Below are positions 16,298 to 24,693 of a stretch of DNA of 64,000 nucleotides, piece after piece. The position numbers were made by a program, and so were the translations under genes. Location: assembly GCF_000447295.1 (NCBI RefSeq), contig NZ_KE650771.1, forward strand, positions 6,374,295-6,438,294. Reading direction: 5' to 3'. This stretch comes from Fischerella sp. PCC 9431 (GTDB lineage Bacteria; Cyanobacteriota; Cyanobacteriia; Cyanobacteriales; Nostocaceae). Position 1 is the stretch's first letter. Every line of letters starts with the position of its first letter. Under the pieces are notes generated by a model. It ran no database searches and had not been told where the DNA came from. It saw nothing but the letters and a program-made list of their open reading frames with translations.

Positions 16298-17080
16298 ATG
16301 GCTTACAAGATTGCAATTTTTAATATGAAGGGAGGAGTTGGCAAATCTGCTACTGCAACAAACCTGGCAGATGGAATCTCCCGATTTCACCACAAAAAAG
16401 TTTTGTTAGTGGATATTGATCCCCAGGGAACTTCAAGCGCTTCTCTTGGGATTGAAATTTGGAAACTGGAGACTCAATTGAAGGATGTTCTTCAAAGTGA
16501 TTCTCCAAGCGAGCGAAAGCAACGTCTTAAGCAAGCGATCATCAAGAGAGATTCGCATCAAGTTGATGTTTTACCATCCAATATATTGCTTGCCGTTGAA
16601 GAACTACAAATTTCAGGATTACCTGGACGAGAGAATTTACTAAAGCGAACCTTGAGTGAAATTGATAGTGAGTATGACTTCATACTGATTGATTGTCCAC
16701 CTAATATTGGGGTGTTTTCAATTAATGCACTTAAGGCAAGTGATAGTGTTATTGTCCCTGTTGATATGAGCTATGTTGGATTACTAGGAGTTCAGGGCGT
16801 TGAATACGCCTTTAATCTGGTTAAGAATTTTTTAGATCATGAAGTAAATGTCTTGGGTGTACTCGCTACGAAATTTGACGGACGGCAGAAGATCAGCAAA
16901 GATGTATTGACGTATTTACAAGAGTATTTTCAAGAAAGTATGTTTAAAACAATTATTCCGATAACTGTACGCATTTCCGAAGCTCCCAGTTTTGGAGTCT
17001 CGATTTTTGACCACGACCCAAAAGGTGCAGGAGCAAAAGCATACAGAGAGTTAATGAATGAGTTACTTCAGCGTATCTGA
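16298..17080 (+). CDS. parA: ParA-type partition ATPase
   Basis: A 260-residue ParA/Soj ATPase. It has the deviant Walker A FNMKGGVGKSATATNLADGI (about 8-27), the switch motif LLVDIDPQGTSSASLG and Walker B ILIDCPPNIGVFSINAL. The C-terminus is EAPSFGVSIFDHDPKGAGAKAYRELMNELL, typical of chromosomal-type and plasmid Ib/Soj-like proteins that lack an N-terminal DNA-binding domain. It moves DNA by an ATP-dependent gradient together with ParB bound at parS. The parB gene follows on the same strand after 163 bases, so the two form one partition operon. The length is normal and all catalytic residues are present. Confidence 0.92.
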   Translation: MAYKIAIFNMKGGVGKSATATNLADGISRFHHKKVLLVDIDPQGTSSASLGIEIWKLETQLKDVLQSDSPSERKQRLKQAIIKRDSHQVDVLPSNILLAVEELQISGLPGRENLLKRTLSEIDSEYDFILIDCPPNIGVFSINALKASDSVIVPVDMSYVGLLGVQGVEYAFNLVKNFLDHEVNVLGVLATKFDGRQKISKDVLTYLQEYFQESMFKTIIPITVRISEAPSFGVSIFDHDPKGAGAKAYRELMNELLQRI

Positions 17081-17203
17081 GGTTTTAGGAATCTCTAAAA
17101 AATAAAATATTGATACCTTATCAACTCTTTTTTGGGTGAAACCAAGACCAGATCAACAGTGGGCTTGTCGAATCATCCAACAAGTTTGCATAATTTTTTT
17201 CTA

Positions 17204-17219
17204 ACAACGTTGTCGGAAA
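17204..17219. promoter_or_regulatory. Candidate ParB-binding palindrome upstream of parB
   Basis: The palindrome ACAACGTTGT followed by CGGAAA lies 24 bases before the parB start. The same 16 bases, ACAACGTTGTCGGAAA, occur again inside parB at 17740-17755. Two identical copies of a palindrome in and next to parB make it a candidate parS or operator site. It differs from the classical parS consensus. Confidence 0.4.
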
Positions 17220-17243
17220 AATATCCAGGATTTGTAAGTTTTT

Positions 17244-18194
17244 ATGTCTAAAAGAGGTCTTGGTAATAATCCCTTCAAAGGTGGCTCCACAAAGAGCATT
17301 TTTACTCCAACAGAACTAACTCAAACAGATGTTGAAAATTCTATGGTTATTAATATAACCAGGATTCAACTATCGGCTCAACAACCCCGTCGCTACTTCG
17401 ATCCTCAAAAATTGCAGCAACTGGCTGAGTCCATCAAAGTACATGGTATCCTGGAGCCACTATTAGTTCGCCCAATTTCGGATGAGTACTACGAGTTAGT
17501 CGCGGGAGAACGCCGTTATCGTGCAGCCCAAGAAGTTGGACTTAGTGAAGTTCCTGTAGTAATTCGGGAAATGACTCAATTGCAGGCAATGGAACTAGCA
17601 CTTATTGAAAATTTGCAGCGAGAAGATCTTAATCCCATCGAAGAAACAGAAGGAATTATTGCACTTTTAGCTACTAAATTGGATCTTCCTTCTACTGAAA
17701 TTCCTCAGTTATTATATCGGTTGGCAAAAAGAGGTTCTGACAACGTTGTCGGAAATGAGTCAACACTGTCAATAGTAGAGTCCATCTTTACTTTAGTTGG
17801 TAAACTTAGTTGGGAATCCTTTGCAAGTCATCGTTTGCCTTTATTAAACCTGCCTCACTCAATTCTAGAAGCACTTCGCTCAGGTAAAATTGAGTACACA
17901 AAAGCGAGAGCGCTGGCACGAATTAAAGACCCTATTTTACTAGATCAACTTTTGAATCAAGCAATTGCAGAACAATGGTCACTCAGTCAAATTCGTACAG
18001 CTATCCATCATCACATCCAACCAATTCAGTCAGAAGAAGCAATTGACTCGAAAGAAATCGCTACTTTAAAACAACAATTCAATCAAGTCTCTAAAACATT
18101 GAAATCATCGAGAATTTGGGCAGATCCGGAAAAACGTCAGCGACTACAGCAACTGCTGGCCGAACTTCAAGAATTAGCAAAGGGAACCACATGA
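17244..18194 (+). CDS. parB: ParB-type partition protein / CTPase
   Basis: A 316-residue ParB/Spo0J-family protein. The ParB/Srx N-domain (about 30-125) contains IQLSAQQPRRYFDPQKLQQLAESIKVHGILEPLLVRP, the CTP-binding GERRYRAA box and ENLQREDLNPIEETEGI. A central helix-turn-helix region (about 130-240) with LPLLNLPHSILEALRSGKIEYTKARALARI follows, then a basic C-terminal dimerisation tail. It binds centromere sites and clamps along DNA using CTP. It works with the upstream ParA. A palindromic D-N-V-V codon run inside the gene (17740-17755) duplicates the palindrome upstream of the start. The start at 17244 gives the basic MSKRGLGNNPFKGG N-terminus typical of the family. Confidence 0.92.
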   Translation: MSKRGLGNNPFKGGSTKSIFTPTELTQTDVENSMVINITRIQLSAQQPRRYFDPQKLQQLAESIKVHGILEPLLVRPISDEYYELVAGERRYRAAQEVGLSEVPVVIREMTQLQAMELALIENLQREDLNPIEETEGIIALLATKLDLPSTEIPQLLYRLAKRGSDNVVGNESTLSIVESIFTLVGKLSWESFASHRLPLLNLPHSILEALRSGKIEYTKARALARIKDPILLDQLLNQAIAEQWSLSQIRTAIHHHIQPIQSEEAIDSKEIATLKQQFNQVSKTLKSSRIWADPEKRQRLQQLLAELQELAKGTT

Positions 18195-18284
18195 GTCCAT
18201 AGAAACTTACTAAAAATAAATCAGCAAACACCATATTCATCTATCCCTGGGATTTATATATTTTTCAAGAGTTTCACATCGACT

Positions 18285-18366
18285 AAAAAATTAGCCTAGC
18301 CTTATTTAACAACGCTACATGGCAACACATTTAGCAGTTAATCATTGAAGGCTGGGCTAATTTTTT
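18285..18366. terminator. Bidirectional terminator between parB and the ParR-like gene
   Basis: Inverted arms of 19 bases (18285-18303 and 18348-18366) pair with one mismatch around a 44-base loop. The arms begin with six A and end with six T, so each strand has a GC stem followed by a U-run. It separates parB (plus) from the convergent minus-strand ParR-like gene. Confidence 0.6.
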
Positions 18367-18421
18367 GTATCACGCCCTCATATACTGGTACGTACACGAA
18401 ATTACTACACACCTTTTTGGT

Positions 18422-18676
18422 TCACGCAAACATATCAAGGTCAACATCTATTGTTGTTTCATCTTCTGGTGTTGGAGTCTCCTCAACTATTGGTACAGGT
18501 GCTTTCAAAGTGAGAGGAGTCTGTGGTAATAACCCTCTTTTGTAATCCCAATAAAAATTGATCATATGGTAGAGCGCATCAATAAATTTTTCGCCTCTCT
18601 CTGCTGCTACTGCTCGAACTATTTCAGCTTCTCTGGTTCTAATCCGCGCTTTTTCCCACTTTGGTTCGTTACTCAT
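18422..18676 (-). CDS. Small ParR-like partner of the ParM-like protein
   Basis: An 84-residue basic-then-acidic protein: MSNEPKWEKARIRTREAEIVRAVAAERGEKFIDALYHMINFYWDYKRG, followed by a Pro/Thr/Glu-rich acidic tail ending IDVDLDMFA. The N-terminal part could form a ribbon-helix-helix or similar small DNA-binding fold, but I do not recognise a family directly. It starts three bases after the ParM-like stop, in the same direction. In ParMRC plasmid systems this is where the adaptor ParR, which binds the centromere and caps the filament, is encoded. The acidic C-terminus would then contact the filament. The assignment rests on position and size. Confidence 0.6.
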   Translation of the reverse strand: MSNEPKWEKARIRTREAEIVRAVAAERGEKFIDALYHMINFYWDYKRGLLPQTPLTLKAPVPIVEETPTPEDETTIDVDLDMFA

Positions 18677-18679
18677 TAC

Positions 18680-19633
18680 CTACACTCCTTTTTTCGCCGC
18701 TTGCTGCATCGCCAGCTTGAACATCCCCCGCACTGAAGCCATCTCTGGGCGCTCGCTCACCACTTCTAATCCCTTAGATGTCAGCACTTTTGCAAAACCT
18801 GGTAAGCTTACACCACCTCCAATACAAATTACCCTGTAACCAGACTTTGTTAGTCTCACTGCTTCGTAACTGTGTTCTTTAAGATTTTCATTCCACCACT
18901 GCACTAGGCATTGCTGATATATTTCTTTGATATTGCACCCCTCTACAACAAAAGAGCCTAGTTCTATTTGTTCGCGGATTTTTCGCACATCACCTGTGTA
19001 ACCGTAATTCTTACCTTTCATCGCTGAAGTGATCATTAGGTACAGTTGATTCACTCCGATGTTAGATACTAATGTCTCTTGCGGACGCTTGCGAATATAA
19101 GGAGTCAGTAGAGTTGTTCCTGCTCCGAAATCGAGGGTCGCTATTCTTTCTTCGCTGTAGTCTACAATTGCACCAAATCCTTCTGGCACTACTAAAAGTA
19201 CTTCTGTCGATAATTCCACATCTTTACCTGCCAAACACACCTGATGGCAAACCTCTAACTTCCCCTTGATTTCTTCCTTATGAGACTGCCAAGCGTGAGA
19301 GGACACTACTATATAATTTTTCATCACACTCGGAAGTTGGGGAAAGTGTGCCAAAGCACCTAAATACAGTTTCTGAATCTCTTTAATCTTGGCGCTTTTA
19401 TCCATGACTGTCGCTCGTCCTGTTGGAGATTTTGCTGCACCATACCCTACACAGAATACTTCTGTATTGTTAAGAGTCCTATCTTTAATCACGACATTGC
19501 CTAAGCTATCTGATGGACTGCATTGAGTATCGATGTAACTCTCTATGCGGTCTTCGTAATCTTCAGTTGCTACTTTTATGCTGGAGTTGGCTAAATCTAA
19601 AGCTATTTTAAAATTCTGTTTCGGACGTGCCAT
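18680..19633 (-). CDS. ParM/StbA-type actin-like ATPase
   Basis: A 317-residue actin-fold protein. It carries phosphate-1 motif FKIALDLANSSIKVA near the N-terminus, phosphate-2 ATLDFGAGTTLLTPY at about 185-199 and adenosine motif VICIGGGVSLPGF at about 270-282. Such proteins form filaments that push plasmid copies apart (ParM, StbA, Alp families). I chose the ATG at 19633 (MARPKQNF), preceded by GGAAGAT. The frame is open to 19723, but that extension would be translated from the tandem CATATGTA repeats that look like a centromere or operator. It forms an operon with the small downstream gene. Its presence beside a complete ParAB set is unusual and points to a plasmid. Confidence 0.85.
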   Translation of the reverse strand: MARPKQNFKIALDLANSSIKVATEDYEDRIESYIDTQCSPSDSLGNVVIKDRTLNNTEVFCVGYGAAKSPTGRATVMDKSAKIKEIQKLYLGALAHFPQLPSVMKNYIVVSSHAWQSHKEEIKGKLEVCHQVCLAGKDVELSTEVLLVVPEGFGAIVDYSEERIATLDFGAGTTLLTPYIRKRPQETLVSNIGVNQLYLMITSAMKGKNYGYTGDVRKIREQIELGSFVVEGCNIKEIYQQCLVQWWNENLKEHSYEAVRLTKSGYRVICIGGGVSLPGFAKVLTSKGLEVVSERPEMASVRGMFKLAMQQAAKKGV

Positions 19634-19698
19634 ATCTTCCATATCCTGAAGTGTAAGAGTAAAAAGGATTACAGAATAAGTGTATACCATTAGCATGT

Positions 19699-19720
19699 CA
19701 TATGTACGCCATATGTATGC
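19699..19720. promoter_or_regulatory. Candidate parC iterons upstream of the ParM-like gene
   Basis: Two adjoining 11-base repeats, CATATGTACGC and CATATGTATGC, sit 66 bases upstream of the ParM start. A third related copy (CATATGTGGTA, 19965-19975) and several GATGTCA/TGACAT words lie a further 250 bases upstream. In ParMRC systems the adaptor binds such repeats at the operon promoter, which serve both as centromere and as autoregulatory operator. Confidence 0.45.
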
Positions 19721-19723
19721 CAT

Positions 19724-20774
19724 TTAAAATTTGGAAAAATCAATAAGACTGTTAACTGGGTTGCAAATCTCTAGCAACTTATCCCTAATATTTGAAAATA
19801 TCAAAGTGACTTAAAAGCTTACTGGGCTTGACTTACATTAATTCATTCCTATTGTTGTTCATCAATAAACACATGAAGTGTTTGACTGATTTTTTCGGAT
19901 GCAAGTGTGTAATAACTTGATTTATTTCGTTTGATGTCACTTTTTTGATGTCAAATGCGACTGACATATGTGGTACAAATGACATACAAAAAATAAATCC
20001 ATTAAAAATTCTTGGGAAAATAATTTAGTTTTTTTCTAATATAAATATAAAAATTTTTATTTATATAAATTTATAGACAATCCGCAATTTTTTTATACTT
20101 TATTAATTTAATCATACAATTCGTTTAGGGATAAAGCATCAGGCTAATCAAAAATATATTGAATAAAATATAAATTTCTTTTTGCATTAAATTAACTTTG
20201 CAGTTACACAAAAATTATTTTTTTGTCAGACATAAACTCCTAAGTATTCAAAAGCTTAAATGCGCTAATACCTTTAATTGGTTAGCTTTTGAGCTTACAT
20301 ATAACTTAGATGAGAGAACGATTTTTATATGTTATGCATTATTATAATTAAAATTTAAATATGAAAAATAAGATTAAATATTAATTTAATCTAAATATAA
20401 TTTAGATAAACTTTGTTTAACAATTTTAGTTTGTTATTAAATAATTGATGTATGTGACTATTTTATATTTTTTAATAATAAAAAATCTGCTTTGCAATTC
20501 TAAAAATTACTGAAAACTGTAGTTTAAATCAGGTTAGTTACTATTAAAAATTAAACCGATTATAGTATTTATACTTAATTGTGGTTCTTTATAAATTTGA
20601 TTGCTGGTGCTACCTCTAGTGTTTTGACTGATTTGTAGTATAAAAGTAGTGTTTAGATTACCAATTTATACGCAGGCGTATTAGTTCTCCGCTTTAAGGT
20701 GAGAGACACTAGGGTTTGCACTTTTTTGCAACGGGGAAGTTTAGACTGCGATCTGGTTTCGGTCACCCTGACTA
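19724..20774. other. AT-rich non-coding region, about 1 kb
   Basis: This is the longest stretch without a gene in the window. The part from 19980 to 20600 is extremely AT-rich with long A/T runs. The left end carries CATATG and TGACAT words related to the candidate centromere repeats. AT-rich DNA with short repeats next to partition genes is where a replication origin could lie, but no replication initiator gene is in view, so that is only a possibility. Confidence 0.5.
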
Positions 20775-20870
20775 TTAATCTCGCCAAATTTCATTTACAA
20801 TACTTCCATCTCTACCAAGTAACTGAATATGCAAAGGCATTTGTCCTGCTGCGTGAGTTGAACAACTCAA
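20775..20870 (-). pseudogene. C-terminal remnant of an unknown protein
   Basis: Directly behind devC, in another frame, about 31 codons read LSCSTHAAGQMPLHIQLLGRDGSIVNEIWRD and then a stop at 20775-20777. The text looks protein-like (no repeats, balanced residues) but has no start of its own, because its frame enters devC. It may be the end of a gene whose 5' part was lost, perhaps the event that removed the missing DevA gene. I cannot name the source protein. Confidence 0.25.
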
Positions 20871-20871
20871 A

Positions 20872-22038
20872 CTAAAAAATATCAGCAGGATCAGCAGAGC
20901 CTAACTTACGCATTGTAATTGCTCCTGATGCAATGCACATTATAAAAGTCAAAGACAAAATCAGTGTGCCACGTTCCACTGTCATCATGACAGGAAGAAA
21001 CGTTGCTTGGGCAATGAGTCCGTAAAGCCCAAAGGAAATTGCAAATCCTGGAATAAAGCCCAAAATAGCTAGAATAACAGCTTCTTGAAGTACAAGCCCA
21101 ATTAAAAAGCGATCGCTATAACCCATAGCCTTGAGGGTAGCGTATTCAGGTAAATGATCAGAAACATCAGAATAAAGAATCTGATAAACAATAACTGTCC
21201 CTACTAAAAAGCCGACTATAGTTCCAAATCCAAAAATCACACCGATAGGTCTGGTTTGACCCCAGTAGTCTTTCTCTCTTTGGATAAATTCTTGCTTAGT
21301 GAGAATCAGCACATCATTTGGCAATTTTGCTCTTAAATTTGTTTGCGCTTTTTTAATATCCGTACCGGGTTTCAGCTTGATCAAACCGACATCAATCTCA
21401 TCCGGTTGACGTTCTGGAAACAAACGCAAAAAGGTAGAGTCACTAACAATCAAATTACCATCAGCTGCAAATGTGCTTCCCATTGTGAAAACACCAACTA
21501 CTTGAATTTGTATGTCATTTATTTGTGCCGAAAACGAATTTGTTTGCTGAATTTTGCTACTAACATTACCTAGATTTGGTCGTGCTGTTCGGTCATAAAG
21601 GGCATAATTTAACAATTTGATTTTACCTAGCTGTGGTGTAGCATCTGGTACATCCATTGATGGTTTACTGGGATTAAAACCATAAACTTGCACCTGCCAA
21701 AATGTCCGATTATCAGGATTACGCCAACTTCCTATTCCTAGATATAAAACATTGATGGAAGCGACTCCGTCTTTACCGAGAGCTTGAAACAGCCTGGAGC
21801 GTGAAAAAGGCTTAATGGTTTGTACATTATCAGATATGGCATTAATCAAGAACAGATCACCTTGTAACAGACTATGCATCGCCGTAGCAGAAGCAAAAGC
21901 AGCCTCCATGAGACCAAGCTGAAAAAACATGAGAATATCAGCAAAAGCAATTCCAGCTAAGGCGACAATGAGGCGACTTTTTTCTCGTTTGACTTGTAGC
22001 CACGCTAGAGGTGTTCTGCGAAATAACTTACGCAACAT
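20872..22038 (-). CDS. devC: DevC-type ABC exporter permease
   Basis: A 388-residue permease of the DevC/MacB-FtsX family. An N-terminal transmembrane helix (PLAWLQVKREKSRLIVALAGIAFADILMFFQLGLMEAAF) is followed by a periplasmic domain (about 60-250) and three C-terminal helices (IGVIFGFGTIVGFLVGTVIVYQILYSDV, LIGLVLQEAVILAILGFIPGFAISFGLYGL, GTLILSLTFIMCIASGAITMRKLGSADPADIF). I chose the ATG at 22038 (MLRKLFRRTPLAW) because the longer frame begins with a TTG. It follows the DevB gene by 37 bases. In the usual devBCA operon the ATPase DevA comes next. Here it is missing and only AT-rich DNA follows, so the permease must borrow an ATPase, for example the one at 31740-32498. Confidence 0.85.
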   Translation of the reverse strand: MLRKLFRRTPLAWLQVKREKSRLIVALAGIAFADILMFFQLGLMEAAFASATAMHSLLQGDLFLINAISDNVQTIKPFSRSRLFQALGKDGVASINVLYLGIGSWRNPDNRTFWQVQVYGFNPSKPSMDVPDATPQLGKIKLLNYALYDRTARPNLGNVSSKIQQTNSFSAQINDIQIQVVGVFTMGSTFAADGNLIVSDSTFLRLFPERQPDEIDVGLIKLKPGTDIKKAQTNLRAKLPNDVLILTKQEFIQREKDYWGQTRPIGVIFGFGTIVGFLVGTVIVYQILYSDVSDHLPEYATLKAMGYSDRFLIGLVLQEAVILAILGFIPGFAISFGLYGLIAQATFLPVMMTVERGTLILSLTFIMCIASGAITMRKLGSADPADIF

Positions 22039-22075
22039 AAATCTTAAAACATAAATTTTAAAGAGTATCAAGCGA

Positions 22076-23269
22076 TTATTTTGGCGTTTGCGGTTGAATT
22101 GCTACCTGCACCTGTAAGTTAGTCAAACTAGCTACTTTGGGGGTGTCCTTGGGATTCACACTAATTCTGACTTCGATAACACGCCGATCAAGGTTTTCTC
22201 CGGGTTGATCACTGAAGACTTTTTGTTGGATAACTTGCAGTCCAACTTGACGAACCGTTCCACGCGCTTCCCCAGAAAACGCTTCACCTGTAATGACTGC
22301 GACTTGACCAACGCTAATCTTACTGATATCGCTCTGATAAACTTCTGCAACCACTTCCATTTGGTCAGTTTTCCCCAAATCAACAATTCCTTCAGAGGCG
22401 ATCGCTTCACCTGCATGAGTATGAATTTCTAGGACTTGTCCTGTGATCGGTGCATATATGTAGGCCTCTTGCAACTCAGCTTTAGCCCGTTTGACTGCTG
22501 CATTTGCTTGATCGACCTCTGTTTGTGCTAACTGGACATCTACAGGACGAACCTCAGAAATTTGGTTGAGTGTAGCTTTAGCTCGATTGATTTGGGCGCG
22601 CAACGTATCAGCAGTACGATTGCGGTTGGCGTTGACTTCCTTGAGTTGTGCTTGAGCAGTTTCCAGCGTCAGTCGCCTTTGATCGAGATCAGAAGCTGCG
22701 ATCGCACCTTCTTGATACAACGACAAATACCGATTATATTCTGCTTGTGCAATATTAACCTCAGATTGCCGTCGGGCTATGGTTGCTGCTTGAGTTGCAA
22801 TTTCGCCTTGCAACTCTTGTTCAAGACGAATAATTTCTGCTTTTTGAGCTGAAATCTCTCCAGATTTTGCTCCTGCTTTGACCTGAGCTAGTTTTGCTTG
22901 AGCAACTTTGACTTGTTCTTGTGCTTCTAATAAAACTGTTTGCAGGCGGTCATGACTTGCTAAACTAGCAATCACTTCACCTTTATTAACGCGATCGCCC
23001 CGTTTTACCAAAAGTTGAGCAACTCGATCATTTCTAAGTGTTGTCGGTGTAGATACTTGCACTACCTCTGAAACAGGTTCCAATCGTCCTAAAGCCGTGA
23101 TTGGTTCAGGAGTGGGAGCAGCAACTACAGGTTCAACAGGTTTGCGTCCAAATTTTGAAATACTATAGTAGAATGATCCTCCGGCCAAAGCAGTAGCTAC
23201 AATTACGAGTGCAATTATCGGCCAATTGATAGCCCTTAGCCATTTCAGTTCCTTTGTATCCTTTGCCAT
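22076..23269 (-). CDS. devB: DevB-type membrane fusion protein (HlyD family)
   Basis: A 397-residue periplasmic adaptor. It has one N-terminal transmembrane helix (WPIIALVIVATALAGGSFYYSISKF, about 14-38), a lipoyl/barrel-sandwich half (TALGRLEPVSEVVQVSTP..., LLVKRGDRVNKGEVIASL) and a long coiled-coil hairpin (about 125-265, with QEQVKVAQAKLAQVKAG and AELQEAYIYAPITGQVLEIHTHAGEAI at its end). A beta-barrel domain completes it. It links the DevC permease to a TolC-like outer membrane channel. In heterocyst formers DevBCA exports envelope glycolipids; other paralogues export other lipids or peptides, and the substrate here is unknown. It is preceded by an eight-base gap to the DUF6220-like membrane gene, suggesting one transcript. 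Confidence 0.87.
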   Translation of the reverse strand: MAKDTKELKWLRAINWPIIALVIVATALAGGSFYYSISKFGRKPVEPVVAAPTPEPITALGRLEPVSEVVQVSTPTTLRNDRVAQLLVKRGDRVNKGEVIASLASHDRLQTVLLEAQEQVKVAQAKLAQVKAGAKSGEISAQKAEIIRLEQELQGEIATQAATIARRQSEVNIAQAEYNRYLSLYQEGAIAASDLDQRRLTLETAQAQLKEVNANRNRTADTLRAQINRAKATLNQISEVRPVDVQLAQTEVDQANAAVKRAKAELQEAYIYAPITGQVLEIHTHAGEAIASEGIVDLGKTDQMEVVAEVYQSDISKISVGQVAVITGEAFSGEARGTVRQVGLQVIQQKVFSDQPGENLDRRVIEVRISVNPKDTPKVASLTNLQVQVAIQPQTPK

Positions 23270-23276
23270 CTTTGGA

Positions 23277-23732
23277 TCATTGCTTAGTTAAATTAACATC
23301 GCTTTCATCATCTAGCTTAGGAAATATGAAGCGCTGGGTGCGATGAACTAAAGTTGTGGAAGCAGAAAACAGCGTGAACCCAATTAATGGGTGTAACACA
23401 CCTAAAGGTAAGGGCAAAGGTAAAGGTGGATTCAAGTGAATTGTAATAAACTGTAGTGCAAGAAGTACTGGCATACTTACCGTCAGCCCTCGCACTCGTT
23501 TAGGAAATGGACTCAAGAAAACCAATCCTAACAACAGTAGTGTCAATCCACTGTAACCACGCACCAGCCAAACATGAACTTTCCACCACTCAGGATCGTA
23601 AAAATACGCTAATCCAACAGTCAAGACTTGAAGATTTAAACAGACATTAAAAAGCACAACTACTGAGAAAAAACCGATCTGCATCCAATAGGTAGAAGTC
23701 CGTACACTGTTAGAACTAGAAGTTATTGCCAT
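23277..23732 (-). CDS. Four-helix membrane protein, DUF6220-like
   Basis: A 151-residue integral membrane protein with four hydrophobic helices: MQIGFFSVVVLFNVCLNLQVLTVGLAYF, YSGLTLLLLGLVFLSPF, LTVSMPVLLALQFITIHL and LGVLHPLIGFTLFSASTTLV. The LHPLIGF and Q-F-I-T-I-H segments recall DUF6220-type proteins. The function is unknown. It is the first gene of the string that continues with devB and devC, with eight bases between, so it could be an accessory subunit of that exporter. The 382-base gap upstream holds a 36-base palindrome at 23803-23838 and no other gene. Moderate confidence in the family, high in membrane topology. Confidence 0.65.
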   Translation of the reverse strand: MAITSSSNSVRTSTYWMQIGFFSVVVLFNVCLNLQVLTVGLAYFYDPEWWKVHVWLVRGYSGLTLLLLGLVFLSPFPKRVRGLTVSMPVLLALQFITIHLNPPLPLPLPLGVLHPLIGFTLFSASTTLVHRTQRFIFPKLDDESDVNLTKQ

Positions 23733-23802
23733 ACTAAAGTAGTCCTTTAATCACAATCTTGCAGCAGCTTTTCGTTCCGCCAAGAAATAAATTTTAAAGA
23801 CT

Positions 23803-23838
23803 GATAGCAAAAGTCAGTTTAAACTGACTCATGCTATC
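23803..23838. promoter_or_regulatory. 36-base palindrome upstream of the exporter string
   Basis: A nearly perfect palindrome centred on AGTCAGTTTAAACTGACT, with outer arms GATAGCA and TGCTATC. It lies 71 bases before the start of the DUF6220-like gene, in the 382-base gap 23733-24114. It may be an operator for a dimeric repressor or an RNA hairpin in the 5' leader. It lacks a following T-run, so a simple terminator is less likely. Confidence 0.5.
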
Positions 23839-24114
23839 AACCTGAGAATTTATTCCCAGGGGGTATAGGAGGTAAGCGCAAGATCTAAGTTAAGTTAAAA
23901 CTACGATAGTCCTGATTGCTTAAATATGCCTAGTCCTCGATCGGGTACAAACTTGATTTTTATTACAAAAAGTCGCGATATTTTGAGAAAAATTGAGAAA
24001 GAATAAAAAAGTTGTTGGAATCAGGAACAGTCAACCAAACTTGATTAAATCGTGTCCTTCTAGCTGTCGTTTCTCTCCTCGCAGCAACGCTTTATAGTGA
24101 AACGGTATTATTAT

Positions 24115-24639
24115 TTAGGATTTTTGTGCAACTTCTTGCCACTCCTGCACAACATTTTGAGGAATTGAAAGATTGAGAAAGCGTTCTGCACCCAAAGGTA
24201 TACCAATTACCAATGCTGTAGTTGGCAATTGAGGCAAAATATTCTTGAAATCATACTGAGCAATCGTCGGTGCTGGTGCTTCTTCTACAAAAATATCGGG
24301 AGCAGTCAAGACTTTACCTGTATCAGTAATAATCTTCAACGGTAAAGGATGAAACAGTTCTTGAGAACCAGGAAATCCCACCAATCGGAGATTTATTGCA
24401 GATATTTGACTACCATTAGCATGAACTCGTTTAAACATAACAACCCGCCAAGGATTTCCCAATTCATCATTTAATTTTTGTTGTGAGCGATACAGGACTT
24501 CTCCTGGGGCCTCTTCTAATTGCATAACAGCAGCAATCACCTGTTGAGATGTTAAACTTGCCCAACCCAGGAATATATACACTGTAATTATCCCTAGCAA
24601 TATGAGCCACCAAAACGTTTTTAAGAGACGACGTAACAT
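24115..24639 (-). CDS. DUF3122 domain protein, membrane-anchored
   Basis: A 174-residue protein with one N-terminal transmembrane helix or uncleaved signal (TFWWLILLGIITVYIFLGWASLTSQ). A periplasmic or lumenal DUF3122 domain follows (EAPGEVLYRSQQKLNDELGNPWRVVMFKRV..., LRLVGFPGSQELFHPLPLKIITDTGK, QYDFKNILPQLPTTALVIGIPLG...FLNLSIPQNVVQEWQEVA). The family is almost confined to cyanobacteria and its function is not known. It starts 54 bases after the D1-like gene stop, in the same direction, so the two may be co-transcribed. This makes a thylakoid-related role possible but unproven. Confidence 0.75.
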   Translation of the reverse strand: MLRRLLKTFWWLILLGIITVYIFLGWASLTSQQVIAAVMQLEEAPGEVLYRSQQKLNDELGNPWRVVMFKRVHANGSQISAINLRLVGFPGSQELFHPLPLKIITDTGKVLTAPDIFVEEAPAPTIAQYDFKNILPQLPTTALVIGIPLGAERFLNLSIPQNVVQEWQEVAQKS

Positions 24640-24693
24640 TATATTTACCTCGTTGTGCTAGGTAAGTTGAATTACAGGAAAACTTTTAATTTT

